DNA from: Lepeophtheirus salmonis
Lineage: Eukaryota; Arthropoda; Copepoda; Siphonostomatoida; Caligidae
Direction of reading: 5' to 3'
Assembly: GCF_016086655.4 (NCBI RefSeq)
Contig: NC_052131.2
Coordinates: 9,965,940 to 10,029,939 of the forward strand
DNA: 64,000 nt
Made by a program: the position numbers and the translations under genes
Part shown: positions 1 through 13,599 of the stretch, in pieces
Layout of the letters: each line of letters begins with the position of its first letter
Position numbering within the stretch: position 1 is the stretch's first letter
Notes under the pieces: generated by a model
Database searches by the model: none
The model's input: only the letters and a program-made list of their open reading frames with translations
Told to the model about the DNA's origin: nothing

Positions 1-2180
1 AAGTTTGTTGACAACTGATATTTTGTAAATACTATGTAGCGTCGGAATTTTTCAAAATGAGTGACTAACAGCCTCAAAATTTTGAATTGTATGGGGTTGT
101 AAACTTATTATTTTTCACCCAGTATATATTTTCGTAAACTTCTTCAAAACAAATCCTTTTATTTTTATTTTTTTCAAGAACACTTCTCAACGTCTTTCTC
201 TGATAGTAGCAATAATGATACGGTTTATTTCCGGCTAATGGAATGACCGTTGTATTATTATATATTGTTATTTTTATTATTTGTAACAGAATTGTTCATT
301 GTTGTTGCTGCTACTAATGTAATGGATTTCTGTTTCACATAGGAGAACACAATGATACCATATAATAATAAACTCCTTGTTGATCTATGCAAATCATATG
401 TTTGTATGATATGTAATTATTTCGTGTGAAATTTATGTATTTGCTTGAAAGGTTATTATTGCCTTAGTGGCTTGTAGTGTCCAAAAGCTTTTGTGATTTT
501 TTACTTTCCCTTCCCTCTCTTTCTTGTGGTTAACCAAATTGGTACCCTAATTGCGCTCAAGAAAGTACAAAGAAACTACTCCACCGGGGCGATATACTTA
601 GAATCCTTATATTTTTGTGAGAAATTTTTAGGACATTTTTTTTTTGTAAATATAATGAAGTGAAAAGTTTATTTTTACTAGTTCTTTCTTTCTTAGTTCT
701 TTCTTGTTAGTATATGATAATCCTATAATTTGGGGATGAAAGACTCTAGAGTTCCATAGAAATGGAGGCTAAATTATATACATACATAGGCAAGTAGTGA
801 GCTTATATAAAAACAATCTTGAACAAAAATAAGTAAAAGGATAATTTTTTATGACATAAGAGTATATGATATATTTACATCCCAATAAAACATTTTGTTC
901 AATTATGGGCTATGTATTCAAATTTATAGGATAAGTTAACATATCCAAGAATCTAAACTTTATTTGATGTAAGATACGTAATTTGGTCCTGATATTGCCT
1001 TTCAAATAAATTCTATCAAAGTATAATTCTTTCATTAAGGTATAAATATATATTTTTTACAGAATTTTCTGATCGTTTGTAAAAAACTTTGTTAATACAT
1101 AAAAAAAATATATAAGTTCATTTTTTCAATCCATTACGTTTTTTTACTTTCAAATACGTCTTTGCTTATTTATCATTGACGTCATAAGTATAAAGCATTT
1201 GGAATCTATTTAATCGTAAAAGTAAATTTAAAATATTTCTTTCGGCAGATGATAGCTCAAGGAGTACGGATTGAGGTTTTCAATATTTTTTTTATCCTAG
1301 TCCATATTTTTAACATTGGTTTAATCCATTCTATAATACCCCAATACGGTTTAATGAAATTTGAATGATGTTCTTAATAACATATTAATTTTATTAGAAC
1401 ATGAATTTGACTTGTATTTCCATAAGCTTTATGTGATTGGTTAGTATGAAATAAATAACTCTACTGATTGAAATATTTAAGTTACTTTAGTTTACGTGTT
1501 GAAAAGGGTTAGCTTGCAATCAGACTACACGTAATAAAAAACGTTTGACCTGAAAATTGATTCGAATAGCAAAAACTGTAACAATTATTCAAAATATGTA
1601 TTGTTGATTAAACCTTCAAAACAACGTAATTATTTTCCAATTTTTATTTATCTTATTTGGTTTTGAGTCCAAAAGTTGGAGCAATTTTTTTATCCAATTA
1701 TATAAACATTGTCTCATTAGTTGAGCTTGATTATCTCTCAAATAAACAAATAAGATGTTTGTTACGTAATATATAAATGTATGTACTTCAACTCTAATGT
1801 TGTATCAAACACCCATTATCGACTATGTTTTTTTAACAGAGTTTTTCCATATCTATATAAATTTTTTTTTATATTTGAAATACATTGACCATCAAAAGAG
1901 TTTGAATTGTACATATTTTCTTTCTTTTTAAACTTTCATTCCAAAAAATGAATAAGAGAATAAATTTTTTATCAGTGCCTTTGTATTTTTAAGCTACTAA
2001 TGATAAATGGTAAATGGACTATGATTTTTGAATGAGTATAATAATATTATTTTGTCCCTTTATTTAAGTTTAATTCTATTCTAATGTGTATCTGTCTGAT
2101 ATCTGTGTACTCAAATAGGGGTGAATGGATTGGCCTGATTTTTGGTATGTGATATTCTAGGTACATACCCAAAGCATAAA
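1..2180. other. AT-rich intergenic stretch, no gene seen
   Basis: I see no coding region here. The DNA is rich in A and T runs. It contains a perfect TGACGTCA palindrome at 1177-1184 and one half of an old dispersed repeat pair (about 811-1060, listed separately). Confidence 0.6.
811..1060 (+). repeat. Copy 1 of an old dispersed repeat
   Basis: This stretch resembles 36387-36690. Both begin with the words AAAACAATCTTGAACAAAAA. Further on, both contain in the same order a 'TTTATTTGAT' word, a 'CCTTTCAAATAAA' or 'TCTTTCAAATAAA' word and a 'GGTATAAATAT' or 'GGCATAAATAT' word. The similarity is patchy, so this is an old repeat of unknown class. No ends, inverted termini or coding capacity are visible. 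Confidence 0.35.
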
Positions 2181-2425
2181 TTAATTATGAAACGACGTAG
2201 CTAAGTGGAAAACACGACTGGAATTAATTATTTTCTCGAACTTAATAAGCGTAGGTTCGATTCATGGTTGCTCTTAGAAAATGAAGTATACATTATGTAC
2301 ATGCACTTCCGATAAAAATTTCTAAGAAGGAGTAAATTTAATACTTTAGTGTTAACTTTTCCTGATCGATGCAACTCCATATGATCAATAAAAGTAGCGT
2401 TTCTAAAATAATCAAGAAACGTTTA
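2180..2425 (+). mobile_element. tRNA-derived SINE, copy A
   Basis: The head carries both halves of an internal RNA polymerase III promoter. An A box TAGCTAAGTGG lies at 2198-2208, and a B box GGTTCGATTC at 2254-2263, spaced as in a tRNA. The flanks do not pair into an acceptor stem, so this is not a functional tRNA gene. The tail at 2331-2396 matches 46251-46315, with shared words AGTAAATNTAATACT, GTTAACTTT, TGCAACTCCAT and CAATAAAA. A tRNA-like head with a shared unrelated tail at two places is the signature of a SINE. SINEs are copied by another element's reverse transcriptase. No target-site duplication was found by eye. Confidence 0.6.
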
Positions 2426-2429
2426 AAAA

Positions 2430-5400
2430 ATATACATGAAAAAAATATGATGAACGAAGTAACTTGACTAATTATTTGTTTATTCTATTTTATATGGTAT
2501 ACTTTTAGACTGCAAAGATTCCATTTGTTATTGTATGAAACTTTTTAAAAGAATATAATTTTTATAAAAAAAAATAGGTATCATTAGTATAACTAAAAAA
2601 TTCTATATGACTAGAATATATGTACATGTACATATCAAAACCAAAATAAAGAAACTCGTGCGTATTTGAAGAGTTGTCATGATTCGATAGACCCTATTTT
2701 TTTTCCTTGGAAAATTATCCCCACAGGTATGGGGAACGTATTTTTTTTCAGGAGTGTTGAATCAGATACTTTGAATCTGACAGATTATGGTCAAGTACAG
2801 AGGCATTTTTTTTTTTTTAATAAGGGATCAGTTTGCAAGCCTCATCTGAGTTCTTATCAGGATAATAAATAAATAAAAAAACGGACAAAACCCCTCACAG
2901 AGATTTAAAAAAAATTGATTGATATATTCTAGTTTATAAGTCAAAACTTTTTAATCAAAAGTCCGCAGTCAAAACAAATTTTAAGATTTATTTTCCACTT
3001 TCAATCAACCCTTGATTATTTAAAAAAATAATAATTTAATATTTGTAATTTATGTAAATATATAGTATGTAAGAATGTAAATAATTATTAATTAATACAA
3101 TTAGGTATATATTTTTTTCAGTAAATTTTTTGCTATTGAAAACGTTTCATTGTACTGCAGGAAAATTAATCCACCTCTACGCAAGAGAACAATTTCTCAA
3201 ATCTTAAAAAAACACTATTTAAATATATAATACATTAAAAATAACTATATTACTTTAAGTTGATTAGTGGTATTGGTTCTTAACTAAGCCTTCACGCACA
3301 AATAATACTTTTTAAAGTACAGTGAGCCATATTCGTTCACTAGATATAGTTTTTCCACCAATTTATATTGTATTTTTTATAACCTAAAAGAGTTTCAAAA
3401 CTTGGTTCTGTCGACTCCAACAATTATCTACCCGAATTAAGTTGATCACTCATATATAGAGTCGATTTTCAAATTTGAAAATTGACTCTATTTTACATTT
3501 TAATTAAGTTGACTTGATTTTTGTCACTAACCCGTATCAGATATTTTAAACTTCAAGGCTCTGTTTAGAAATGATTTTCGAATCTTATCCTCAGCCTGTC
3601 AATGAGGTAGTTTTTCATGAAGAAAAAACTAAAGCAAGATTGCAAGAATAAAAAAGTCAATTTTGAGTACCCAATTGTCGTTACCCAAATATTTACTTTG
3701 CAGAATTATCCATGGAAAATCCATTCTTTCATCATGAATAAAGGTGTTATTCAATATTTACAATAAATTGGATATTATAACTTAATTTCAACAGTCTTAA
3801 TTTCTCTGTTTTTAACTATTGACATTAAATATTAGACTTTTAGGATTACATATAGACAATAGCACTAATACTCATAACTTTTGAGTAATGACAATTTCAC
3901 AATCAATAAAAACCTTCATAGATGGGTAGTGGGCATACAAAGCTACTTAACTTTTTATCTTCTTCTAATTTCTTCGTCTTTAGGAAAAAATGGCAAAGGA
4001 AGAAATGTCATGAAAAAATGGTAAGGGGAAAACAAATCAAAGAGACGAAATGGGAAAAATTGCATTTTTATGGCGATTTTTATAGTATGACATAATGACA
4101 TTTGAATATGTAACTACGTTTGTCATAATAGTCTTCAGTGATATTTATCAAAGAATATGAATATTACAAGTCTATGAGTATTTATCCATTCACTTCAATT
4201 TAGGATAAAAATCTAGCTCCATCTTCATTAATTTTTTAAATAAGTATTAATGTAAATTCCTTTGTCAATTTTTGATTCCATCAATTTATTAATTTAATAA
4301 ATATAAATACATATTTAATGACAACTAATACGACTCTAAAAAAATTATTCCAGATTCATGTAATTATCAAATTTTGTTTATTGGGGGTACATATGGTTCG
4401 GTCAACTCTATTGGAAGGTCTTAGGCCCTAAAAATTTAGGATGTCTTATATTTTATAATATATTAAGCTAATGCTTGTTCGTCAATTTATGAGCCTTCTC
4501 AATATGAATAATCCATCATATCTAGCAATATTATAATTGATAACAGAGAATTATGTGATTAGCACTTCTTCCATTCGAACCTCTGTCGTTTTTATTTAAT
4601 CTTAATATATATTATATTGGTCATATGTATTATATCAGTTTAAAATAACCTAGCCATTTTTTCCAATAACTCACTTTTTTCTTGCCATCTTTTCCGTACA
4701 ACACCAATTCATCATTATCCACTCAATTCGCGTCATTTTATTTCATTTTTAAAGATGACTTCTGTGGAGGATAAATTAGAAACTAATACATGCAACTGTT
4801 TTTATTTCATAAAATGAGATTTGTATTTACGTCGAACCGTTCTTTGATACAAGGGAATAATTACATATAATATAACTTCAAAAAATATCTTATGTGTAAA
4901 ACACTTATGGAGGCATGACCAGAGCCATTGCAACCGCGGAGAGGGGAGTCACGGTGTTGGAAAAGGACTTCAAATAAATAAAACTGAGAAGATTACAACT
5001 TATTTTCAAAGATAGTCACTACTTATTAAAGTTCGAAAAAATGAGATTTCGGGGTTGAAAATTTAAAAATAAATATATTTATTACACCCCCAAACAAAAG
5101 AACATTAATACCCTTCTTTGTCAAATGCCCAAAAATTCGGAATATGAACATTGTGTTATATAGTATTCAGACGGATAAGATGTATGTATTATATGATAAA
5201 AACACAAAAAGTTTGCGAAGCCCTTATTCAAATCATATTGTATTTATTTATGTCACTGTATCTTAAACTATTAGGAAAGGGTCAGCAATTAACCAACCCC
5301 ACTAATTTCTTATGTACCTTTGTAGTTTCAACTAATTATTGTTTCGGAACTATAAGATTTTTCTTTAAATGATATTGTGTGTTTTTATGAGGTATATATA

Positions 5401-6130
5401 TTTTATGTTTTCATGATGATGAATATTGCAACATGAACCGTGTGAAGTTAGAAAATGAAAAATAACCACGAAAGTCTTCAATAATAATAATATAATAAAT
5501 ATAAGTCTTTTTTCATATTATATGTATACATTTCTTTTTGTTATGTAAAACAACAGGTCAAGAAGACAAACTTATTCCATATACATACATAAACGCATAC
5601 ATATGTAGGTAGAATGTATTATATAGGTAGCAGCAATTTTATACTTTAGAAAACCCTGAGAAATCATCTTTATACTGCCCTATATTACAACTATTATTTT
5701 GAATTTCCGTAGCCTCAAGAGGTTTTTTCTTTCTTTTAAATTTGAGTAATACATTTCTCTCTTTCTTTTATGTGTACTATGGTGTGTTGTGTGTTCAAGA
5801 CGGGTCATCCTTCTTCTTCGGTAGTAAAAGGACTTCAACAATAAGAATAAAAATAACAACAACAAAAAAAAGCTCAAAATGAAATGAGTTTCTCACGCGT
5901 CAAGAGAGGACAGCGCGATAATGTATGGTATATCATAAACTAAGTCCCTTCCCCATTTACGCATTTATATCTATTTTGTATTAATCAACATTGAATAGGA
6001 CGCATATCATTATAAGTTAGAGCGTTATCATGTGACGTCAGCATTGTTTATTTCGGTCATATTGAAGGCCTGAGTTTTATAAGTTTACAAACAATTTTTT
6101 AATTAAAATTAAGAAAAATAGTAAACTATT
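2430..6130. other. AT-rich intergenic stretch, no convincing gene
   Basis: Open frames here are short and low in complexity. About 4912-4975 is a slightly more GC-rich patch of unknown nature. About 3410-3530 is rich in GACTC and AAGTC words, as at 49.97-50.2 kb. A perfect TGACGTCA lies at 6033-6040, about 100 bases before an unrecognised 81-codon frame at 6140-6385. I see no splice structure or homology that makes this a gene. Confidence 0.5.
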
Positions 6131-6399
6131 ACCTTCAGAATGTTTGCCTTTACTTTCTATCATCCTTATACTTCCCTAACGTTTGGTTGTATTACATTAC
6201 TAGGGGTAGTACCCGTCATTGCTCGGAGTAATTATGTGTCCCCTAAAACAAAACAAAAATCCTTTAATAATTTAGAAGATAATTCCAAAAGAAATGTTAA
6301 TTGTGTCTCACCGTTTTTCATGAACACGCTCAAACGTAATACTTATTACTTAGATGACCTCTCCTCTGGAATGAAAAAATTATAATAACAGGATTACAA

Positions 6400-9300
6400 A
6401 AAAAACGTGTGACGTTATGAGTGATGAGCTAAGGAGTACTTTAGTCTCTAGAGCGCTACCTGGCTGAGATTTAGCTAAATACACTTGATGCTACAAAAGA
6501 AACGCCAGCGACATTTCATTAATATAGCTACATTTTTATTTCTACAATCAAAATAAGATATACATCAAAGAGTATTCTACACAGTATATACGCTCGATGC
6601 CAGATGCAAACCTTTTGTAAAATTTCATTGATATCATTACATTGTTCTTTCTAAGATTAAAAATGACTGCTTTTAATTCCAAGAAGGAGAGAAACATACA
6701 TTCAATAAACTTTGCTTTATTAATATAGATTCTATAACATACACTAATCATGTTGTAATCTATATTGTATCACGAAACCTTTCTTCCGAAAATAAAGCTT
6801 AAAAACCAAAGATAATTAAGTAGTTAACCAGTTCTTCTGAAATCTGCATCTATTATTCAATAATTGTTGGAAATTGTTCCCAGCTAATAATAGATAATTT
6901 CTTATTAAATAAATCAACGTTCCGAACTCTCACAAGGAGAAGAGACGCAGAAACATCAACAGCTGAGAACAAAATATAATGTATATATAATTGTAATACA
7001 TTGTAGATGTTTGCGAGGTAACAGTGTGTAATATGAATTATATATATGTTATTACATCGTTATACAATATTATTTCCAAAATTTAAACAAAACTCAAATT
7101 AATTATTAGATTTGCAAGTACCAGATATGATTCTTCAATTATTATATCTTTCTTGTCTCTTATAGATCCCAAACTATTTGTAAAAAATTTCCAAGCATTT
7201 TCAAATGTTATATATTTGATTTAATTCAGATCACAATGTTTTGCCAACGACATTCACTGCCACAATTTTTGATATCTGTGAAAACAGTTTATACTCATTG
7301 CACAATATTGATTGCATCTTTCGACCTTTTTTTACCAAAGAGATAGAAAAAATATCCAAAATAATTGGCAGTAATTTTTTTCGAAATATTGAACTATTCT
7401 TTATTTAATAAATATTATGAATATGTCCACTACTCAACAAGATTTAATTTGAGATAAGTGAATAAACGTTCCAAACAATAATAAGAAGCAAGAGTCGACA
7501 AACTGACAGCTGTCCAAAATACATGGTAATTGCTAATGATGTTGGGATACCACAATACATACATTGCTTAAGTTATGAAAAGATTTGATTAATAGACTCA
7601 TATTTTCGGAATCTAACTATCTGTGAAAATATCTAACTATAGCAGCGGGGATGAAAGTAGAACTGAGGGGTTTCTTAATATACCGTCTGAAGTTATGAAT
7701 AATAAAAAAATAGATTATGACATGAGTTGTTGCATCAAATTCGGATAATTAGAACTTTGGCGTGGCTCTCTTGTAAGAAAAGAAAGTAGAACAGTTTATA
7801 TCATGATATAAGAATGCAATTATTAGAGTTTAGATTTCTTGGAAGGTTTCAAAACATAGCAAAGAAGATCGTTTTGCAAATAAAAAGCTTCATAAACTCT
7901 GATCTTTCAAAACTGATGCCTATTAATACCTAATCATTAAAAATCTATCCCTTCAAATGGCATGTATTTTTTAACACTACTAATAATAGATATAACATAA
8001 ATCAAGGGTATTTAACTATTTACAAAAGCCATTTAAGTACTATATTCTATGTATACATATATAATGCTTTAAATCACTTTTATGGGTTGATTAATAGCAA
8101 CGCCAGACTACAAAGTCTATCCTCAGTAGTCACCTTTTTTTTAGACAATATAATTAGAGATTTTCACACGAGGTGGAGCAGCATTAAGGTGCAGTTCAAA
8201 TGTGAATACAAATGTAAGTAAGTTAAAAGGTTATAAAACACACAGAAAAAAAGGCTTAACCTTTGGTGTGAAGGTGTACAGTGTACATACATAAAGTTAA
8301 ATCAAATTTGACTTACTATTGTAAACTTGACTCCGGGGCTTTTTTGAGTAAGTAACTCAATTGTTACAAATTTCATTTAAAAAATTAAGGTTCAAATAGT
8401 TTAATAAAGTATGTATTTAAAAACTACTCCTTTTATTTGAGACTGTGCAATAAGGGAGGCTAGAGATTAAACGTATTTTTTTAGAATGAACAATTATCAT
8501 AAAATATAGTTTTAAAAACAAAGAGTGGAACCTGTTATATCAGAGCTTCTCGAACTGTTAAGTCTGCCCCATAAAGGTCCATGGATCTATTCCTAGGTTG
8601 ACTTCGAAAAAAATATGCAATAAGTATCGATATTTTGAAAAATTGAATCCCAGATGTTCAAATGATACCAGAGCGGTAAGGAAAACAAGTTTGAAAAGGA
8701 TTTGGGCTTACACGATGTGATCTTAATTGTTTTCTCAACCTGACTTTTAATGGATAAAATGATTCAAAATTAAAATATTATCTATCCAATTATGCTATTC
8801 AATCCAACGGTTGGTCATTTATTTATTTAGTAGAAATGATATTTACATTTTGATACGATTAAGTTCAAGTTTAACGAATTAGTTTAAAAGAGGCAATAGC
8901 TAGTTGACAAAAAAAAAATCCATTTTTTCCATTTTAATAATTCACTTTAAGATAGACGTTCCCTTTCTCCACAATAACCAATGAGTTATTGATTTTATTA
9001 TATTGCCTCCCATTATATTCCATTTGTAGAAACATTCAAGTATTAATACCAGTGCATGTATATAATCATTTGTCTTGAGTCAAGCTGAGCCATTAATCTA
9101 CTTTAATAGCCGATAAATACGCCATTAATAGGTTTTGAATACATTAAAAGAAAATAAATCCCTGGTCAAGCCATTGTTTATAAATGTTTTTTTTATTCGT
9201 TGAGCAAAAAAAAGAAAAAAAAAACTTTGGAAATATGACGACCATTTATGACATAAAAATGGTTAATTATATATTATTAAAATTCGTAGAACTGAATGTA

Positions 9301-10380
9301 ATTTTTTTTAAACTTTTTATGAGTGTTCAGAAAAATTGTTCAAATAAAGTATAAAAAAATCAATAACACAATTTTGAATGCATTTGAAGATAATCAATTT
9401 GAATTTTTGATGTTTTTGAACTTGTAATTGGCTTGAAGTTTGAAGTAGTTAGACTGAAGAAATCATCATCAATTATAAATAAGTAACCCTTAAAAAAGTA
9501 CTGGAAGAGTCGTAAATGCCCATTTTTGTAAATTGAATTTTTAACAGAAAATATATCATTGTTATTTGTGGATATATATATTTTTTTTTTTTGAGATTAT
9601 ACTTGTTGCTCATTTCACTAGGAAATTATTTTTTTTCCTTCAAAAAGAAATGCTTAAAATCAAATAGAAATATGCAAGAAATTTATTCAATGTATATATC
9701 TATTTATAAATGAATTTAAAATAACTAAAAAAATGGGGTATTTTCCTTCTACGTGATTAGAATTAACCCAAAAAAATATACGTACATATATTTTAAAAAA
9801 TACCAAAAGAAGTTAGTATTTTTTTTTACCGTATGTTGAGTGATTTTTAAAGAACGTAAGTTGATTGTCAAAAAAATAAATTATTATTGAACACACGACA
9901 TTTATTTTATACAATACAACTATTGTGCATTTTTAATAAGACGTTTACTAGAGGCATACCAAGGAATGCTTTGATGTCGATGAGCAATGAATAGATTTAG
10001 ACCCTAAAGGTAACATTCAGACCTCATTATATCTGTCATTGATTGTTTAAAAATGATTTAATCTTTTTTAAACGTATGTATATAAAGAAATATTTATTTG
10101 TAGTACTCATTACACTGACAGGATTTAGAATTCTTATAAGCTAAAAATTATCAAGTCCCTGTTGCTCCTAAAAAATAAATATTGTGTTATTCATTATAAA
10201 TTAGCAGCGTATATCTGCTGTAGACTTCGGACCGGTTACCACATCGATCGTGCGTGTAACTTATGTATATATACAAAGTGAACCCTAAATACTGAAAATA
10301 AATTAACTTCAAATTAAACTTTTGTAACTCATAGAAATTTAAAGATCTAATTATAGAAAATTTCATGATAAACCATTGAT
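6400..10380. other. AT-rich intergenic stretch, no gene seen
   Basis: Nothing here can be assigned to a gene. A patch at about 8530-8710 has the look of a decayed DNA-transposon end ('cagagcttctcgaact' near its start), but I could not find a partner end. The rest is poly-A and poly-T rich. Confidence 0.5.
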
Positions 10381-10399
10381 TAATTGTCAAGAAACTTTA

Positions 10400-10675
10400 C
10401 TTATAAAATTTATTGGTCATTTTTCAAATACAAGGGAGAGGAAAATAAGGAGACGCAAGAGAGATTTCCCCATTTGTTGAAGCCTGGCATGTCTCTTAAC
10501 ATTTTGTTAGTCATGGTAAGGTTCTTTATCTTGAGCCATGATCGGATTTTGTTCTATAAAATATTTTATTCACCCTGTAGGATCTATTGGATGCAAAAAC
10601 CAGAGTCAGTGAAAGAATATGTGGACATCAGCCTATTTTGTAAGGTACACCTTATCATTGTGCCCTTGTAGAACA
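10400..10675 (+). other. Weak gene-like segment with a possible small intron
   Basis: Open frame runs over 10384-10671 without a recognised domain. Inside it, a GTAAGG donor-like site at about 10515 and a pyrimidine-containing CCCTGTAG acceptor-like site ending near 10580 would define an intron of about 65 bases. Joining them would give a short frame ending at a TAA near 10641. No part resembles a family I know. The following 400 bases are less AT-rich than the surroundings but contain stops in all frames. This could be an exon of an unrecognised gene, a transposon relic or chance. Confidence 0.15.
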
Positions 10676-10679
10676 AAAT

Positions 10680-12250
10680 TTACAGAATTGAGTACGTGGG
10701 TACCATCTTGGAGATAAGTCTTCAGCCATGTGCCAACTCCCACTTCAGGAAAGAGATTTATACATCTTTAAAAGTATGGTACCGAGTCTATCACGCTTGA
10801 TATGATGTGAGTGTGGTATGAGACTCATTTTCCTAGCCTTTGGAGCAACAACCCTAGTCCATTTTGGATGCACAGAACAGCTTTTTTCCTAATATCATAT
10901 ATATAGATATACGTCTACATGCACTATATAAATAATAAACCACCTTTAGGCTGCATGGTTCTTGCAGTGGTCTAGTCTACGATGAAAGCCTTTTGAAAGT
11001 GACCAAAAATAGAAAACTTGCTCTGAATCCATGCCATCATTCAGGCTCCCGTAACAAGAGCACAAACAGTCTCAGTGTCTGAGATATGACTGTATGCTTT
11101 AATTGACTTTTTTTTTTTGGAGGATATCTATTGCAGTTCACTATAAATACAATTATTTTAATCCGCTTAAATTGCTTTGCAACTATGGGAATATATATAT
11201 GAAACTTATTTGTATCTATCTATAAGTATTACATATAACCAGTTATGTCGTTAACATATTACATTATATAAATTGTAAATATAAAACATTCAACTATTTA
11301 CAATTATTGAAAAAATAAATCAAATTTTCTGAAAAAGTGAACACAGATCTACACAACATACGGTATATTTAAAAAGCCAGCAAATAAATTAGTTTCCCTC
11401 TTCAGTTTTTTTTGTTTGCACAAAACCGGTATTTTGAATTGACATTCAGTGGAAGACGGACTGTTACAACTATGTCGTAGTACAATTTGCTAATTAATTT
11501 CCATAGTTTTGTTATAGCAAAAAAAAAAGACATTATTTACGTATATTGAATTGACTGATGATTTTTTCCGTTTTTTTCAAATAGATATTTTAAGTATTTG
11601 TTTTTTTGTAGAGGAGAGTACTTGATTTGGTTCCTCGATAATGCTAATAATATGGATTGAAATAATTACAATATGTATGTTTTTTTAGTTTTCAAATATC
11701 TTTGGCAAATTTTAATCATTATATTTTTTTCCATGTTTGTGTTTTTCTTCTTCTAGGAATTGATTATAGTTTTACTAATAAGTTAATGTTTGTGCCTCAG
11801 AAATAAGTCTTATTTTCATAATTAAAAATAATAACTTTACATAAGACTGATTGACTGTCGTTATGCATAGTTTTGTTTCTTACATATTTGCATTGATTGC
11901 CATCTTTTACGTTTTTTTTTTAAATTTTTAAATTCAATTATGTTATAAATGATTTTATTACTGGATTTTCTCATACAAAATATATTTAGAAAAAATATGA
12001 AATTCTTCAAATATCGGTATTTTTGTGTTACCGAGGAACTGACACATTTAAAATTATAATATCAGAACCCGTGCGCAGACACTTGACTGAAAAGTTTTTG
12101 TGCTGAAAGTCACTTTTCCGAATATTGTTTTGCCGAACTGACACTTTGCCCAAAAAATAATATATAAATTTTATGATGATTCAAGCTGTATTACTATGTT
12201 GCAATGATTAAGTGGTCATCAATTAATTATATTCTCTGGTTCTATAATTC
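10680..12250. other. Intergenic stretch with short repeats, no gene seen
   Basis: No coding region was identified. About 12080-12155 repeats variants of a word of the type 'ttttNcNgaNctgacactt' ('cactttccgaa', 'tttgccgaac', 'cactttgccc'), which looks like the end of a small non-autonomous DNA element, but no second end was found. Confidence 0.4.
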
Positions 12251-12255
12251 TCAGG

Positions 12256-12507
12256 ATGTGTTTTTCATTAGACGAGAAACTTCTACTTAGTGATGAAAAT
12301 CGTGTGTATTTCGGGCATGTTAAAAAAGAAACCAAAAATCAATATTGCAGCCCTAACAATTTGAAGAATATTTTTTTAGGAGAGCAACTTAGCTGGATTG
12401 GAATTTTATTATATCATCTACAAACAGCTTTGTCGATGGAGGAGAAAGATAATGAAATAAATAAGGACACTGCCGATAATTACTCCGATGTCGATCCTCA
12501 ATTCTAG
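12256..12507 (+). CDS. Unrecognised 83-residue frame, possibly a terminal exon
   Basis: I do not recognise this protein. The frame begins at an ATG directly after 'attctcag', which resembles a splice acceptor, so it could be a last exon read from further upstream. The C-terminal third is hydrophilic and acidic, rich in Asp, Glu, Lys and Asn, and ends in YSDVDPQF before a TAG. The codon choice looks less extreme than that of the flanking AT-rich DNA. No signal peptide, membrane segment or catalytic motif is visible. No upstream exon was identified, and a chance open frame is quite possible. Confidence 0.2.
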   Translation: MCFSLDEKLLLSDENRVYFGHVKKETKNQYCSPNNLKNIFLGEQLSWIGILLYHLQTALSMEEKDNEINKDTADNYSDVDPQF

Positions 12508-12904
12508 ACTAAATCCAACAAGGACTTATAATTATAACTCCATAACAAATTCTCAAGGCTTCTTTCCTTCCATTATGAGAACTTACAAATTTTCATTTAT
12601 GTTTTGAATATAATTGAATTTAGTATGAAAGGAAGTTCACTACTCAGGAGTTGAATAATCATGACAATAGCTAATGAAAAGAACATTAATTCTTCAGATT
12701 ACCAATTCAAAAGAAAGCAGCACAGATAAGAAATACAAATAATTTACATCTCTACTTATACTACACAAAGAGTCCCTCCAAAAACAATATGAAAAATAGA
12801 AACCCAAAAAATTCAAAAATTGATTCCTGACAAAAAAATACACAGTATATTTTTGTGTTAGAGAGGTAACGCCGTGATTTATTGGCCAATTCTCATGACT
12901 TTGT

Positions 12905-13588
12905 TTTCAATGGTTGTAATAGTGATTGGAGCCAACTATTGAAACATCTTCATAATGAAATGAATCAATAATTAATACATCAACACTAAATCGTAGCAAT
13001 TGGTGGCAAATAATCAAATATTTTTTACTAAAAAACAACTCGGACAACCAATTTTCACAGTCCTTTATTGAGGAGAAATTTCTACCCCAAAATGCAGGAG
13101 AAGGTGGTAATAACTTGGTCCGAGATCTGGACTGAAGTTCTAAAAAATTTAAAGACACTGAGACATACACTAATTCTTTATTTGTCCCAGATTCATAAGA
13201 CAAGGGGTTGAATACTCCATTTGGCTTTTCATTTTGCTTATTATTAAGATATGTTGGGTGGATGCATAAGAACTTCCCATCCGTGCACCCGGAGCTTCTA
13301 GTGGATCATCAAAGATGTGTGCAGCCTGGTGTTTTCTTGATGAAACATGATTTTTCTTCTATTCTCCAAAGTGGACTGCTTTTGTTCGATCGCCAGCTTC
13401 AAACGGTCGATTTGTACATTTGAACTAGCAAAGCACAATACTGTCCAAAAAGCGTGTGTAGTATATAATTACACATTTATAACAATTTATCCTATGATCC
13501 GATGTGACCAATAATGAACAAGATATTCTTCGTATTAAAAAAAATTGCGTAAAAAAAAATGAAATACAGAATTACTTTTTCACCAACC
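12905..13588 (-). mobile_element. Internally deleted mariner-like element, copy 1
   Basis: This shares blocks, in the same order, with 44661-45438. They include the region around TCGGACAA at 13039, 'ttgaggagaaatttctacccca' near 13069, the 'aacttcccatccg' region near 13271, 'gtgcagcctggtgtt' near 13319, 'cgccagcttcaaacggtcga' near 13390, and 'tgtgaccaataatgaac' near 13503. In the better copy this DNA encodes a mariner transposase C-terminus on the minus strand. The right end, read inward from 13588, is GGTTGGTGAAAAAGTA preceded by TA. That is a typical mariner inverted terminus and TA target. The left end is not clear. The N-terminal part of the transposase gene is missing, and the frame is broken. 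It cannot be active. Confidence 0.65.
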
Positions 13589-13599
13589 TAATATTACAA

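Noticed and set aside
2190..2275. A real tRNA gene
   Set aside because: A and B boxes are present but the ends do not pair into an acceptor stem, and the downstream tail is shared with another locus, so a SINE fits better.
5680..5877. A minus-strand frame with a Leu/Phe-rich start
   Set aside because: It is built from simple TTC/TTT-type repeats (low complexity) with no domain.
6140..6385. An 81-codon frame with a hydrophobic start (MFAFTFYHPYTSL), downstream of a TGACGTCA
   Set aside because: No known motif, no splice or polyadenylation context, and frames of this length arise by chance. The promoter reading is not supported enough to call a gene.
6425..6475. tRNA-like words on the minus strand ('agccaggtagcgctctagag')
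   Set aside because: It has only a faint A-box resemblance, no B box and no foldable acceptor stem.
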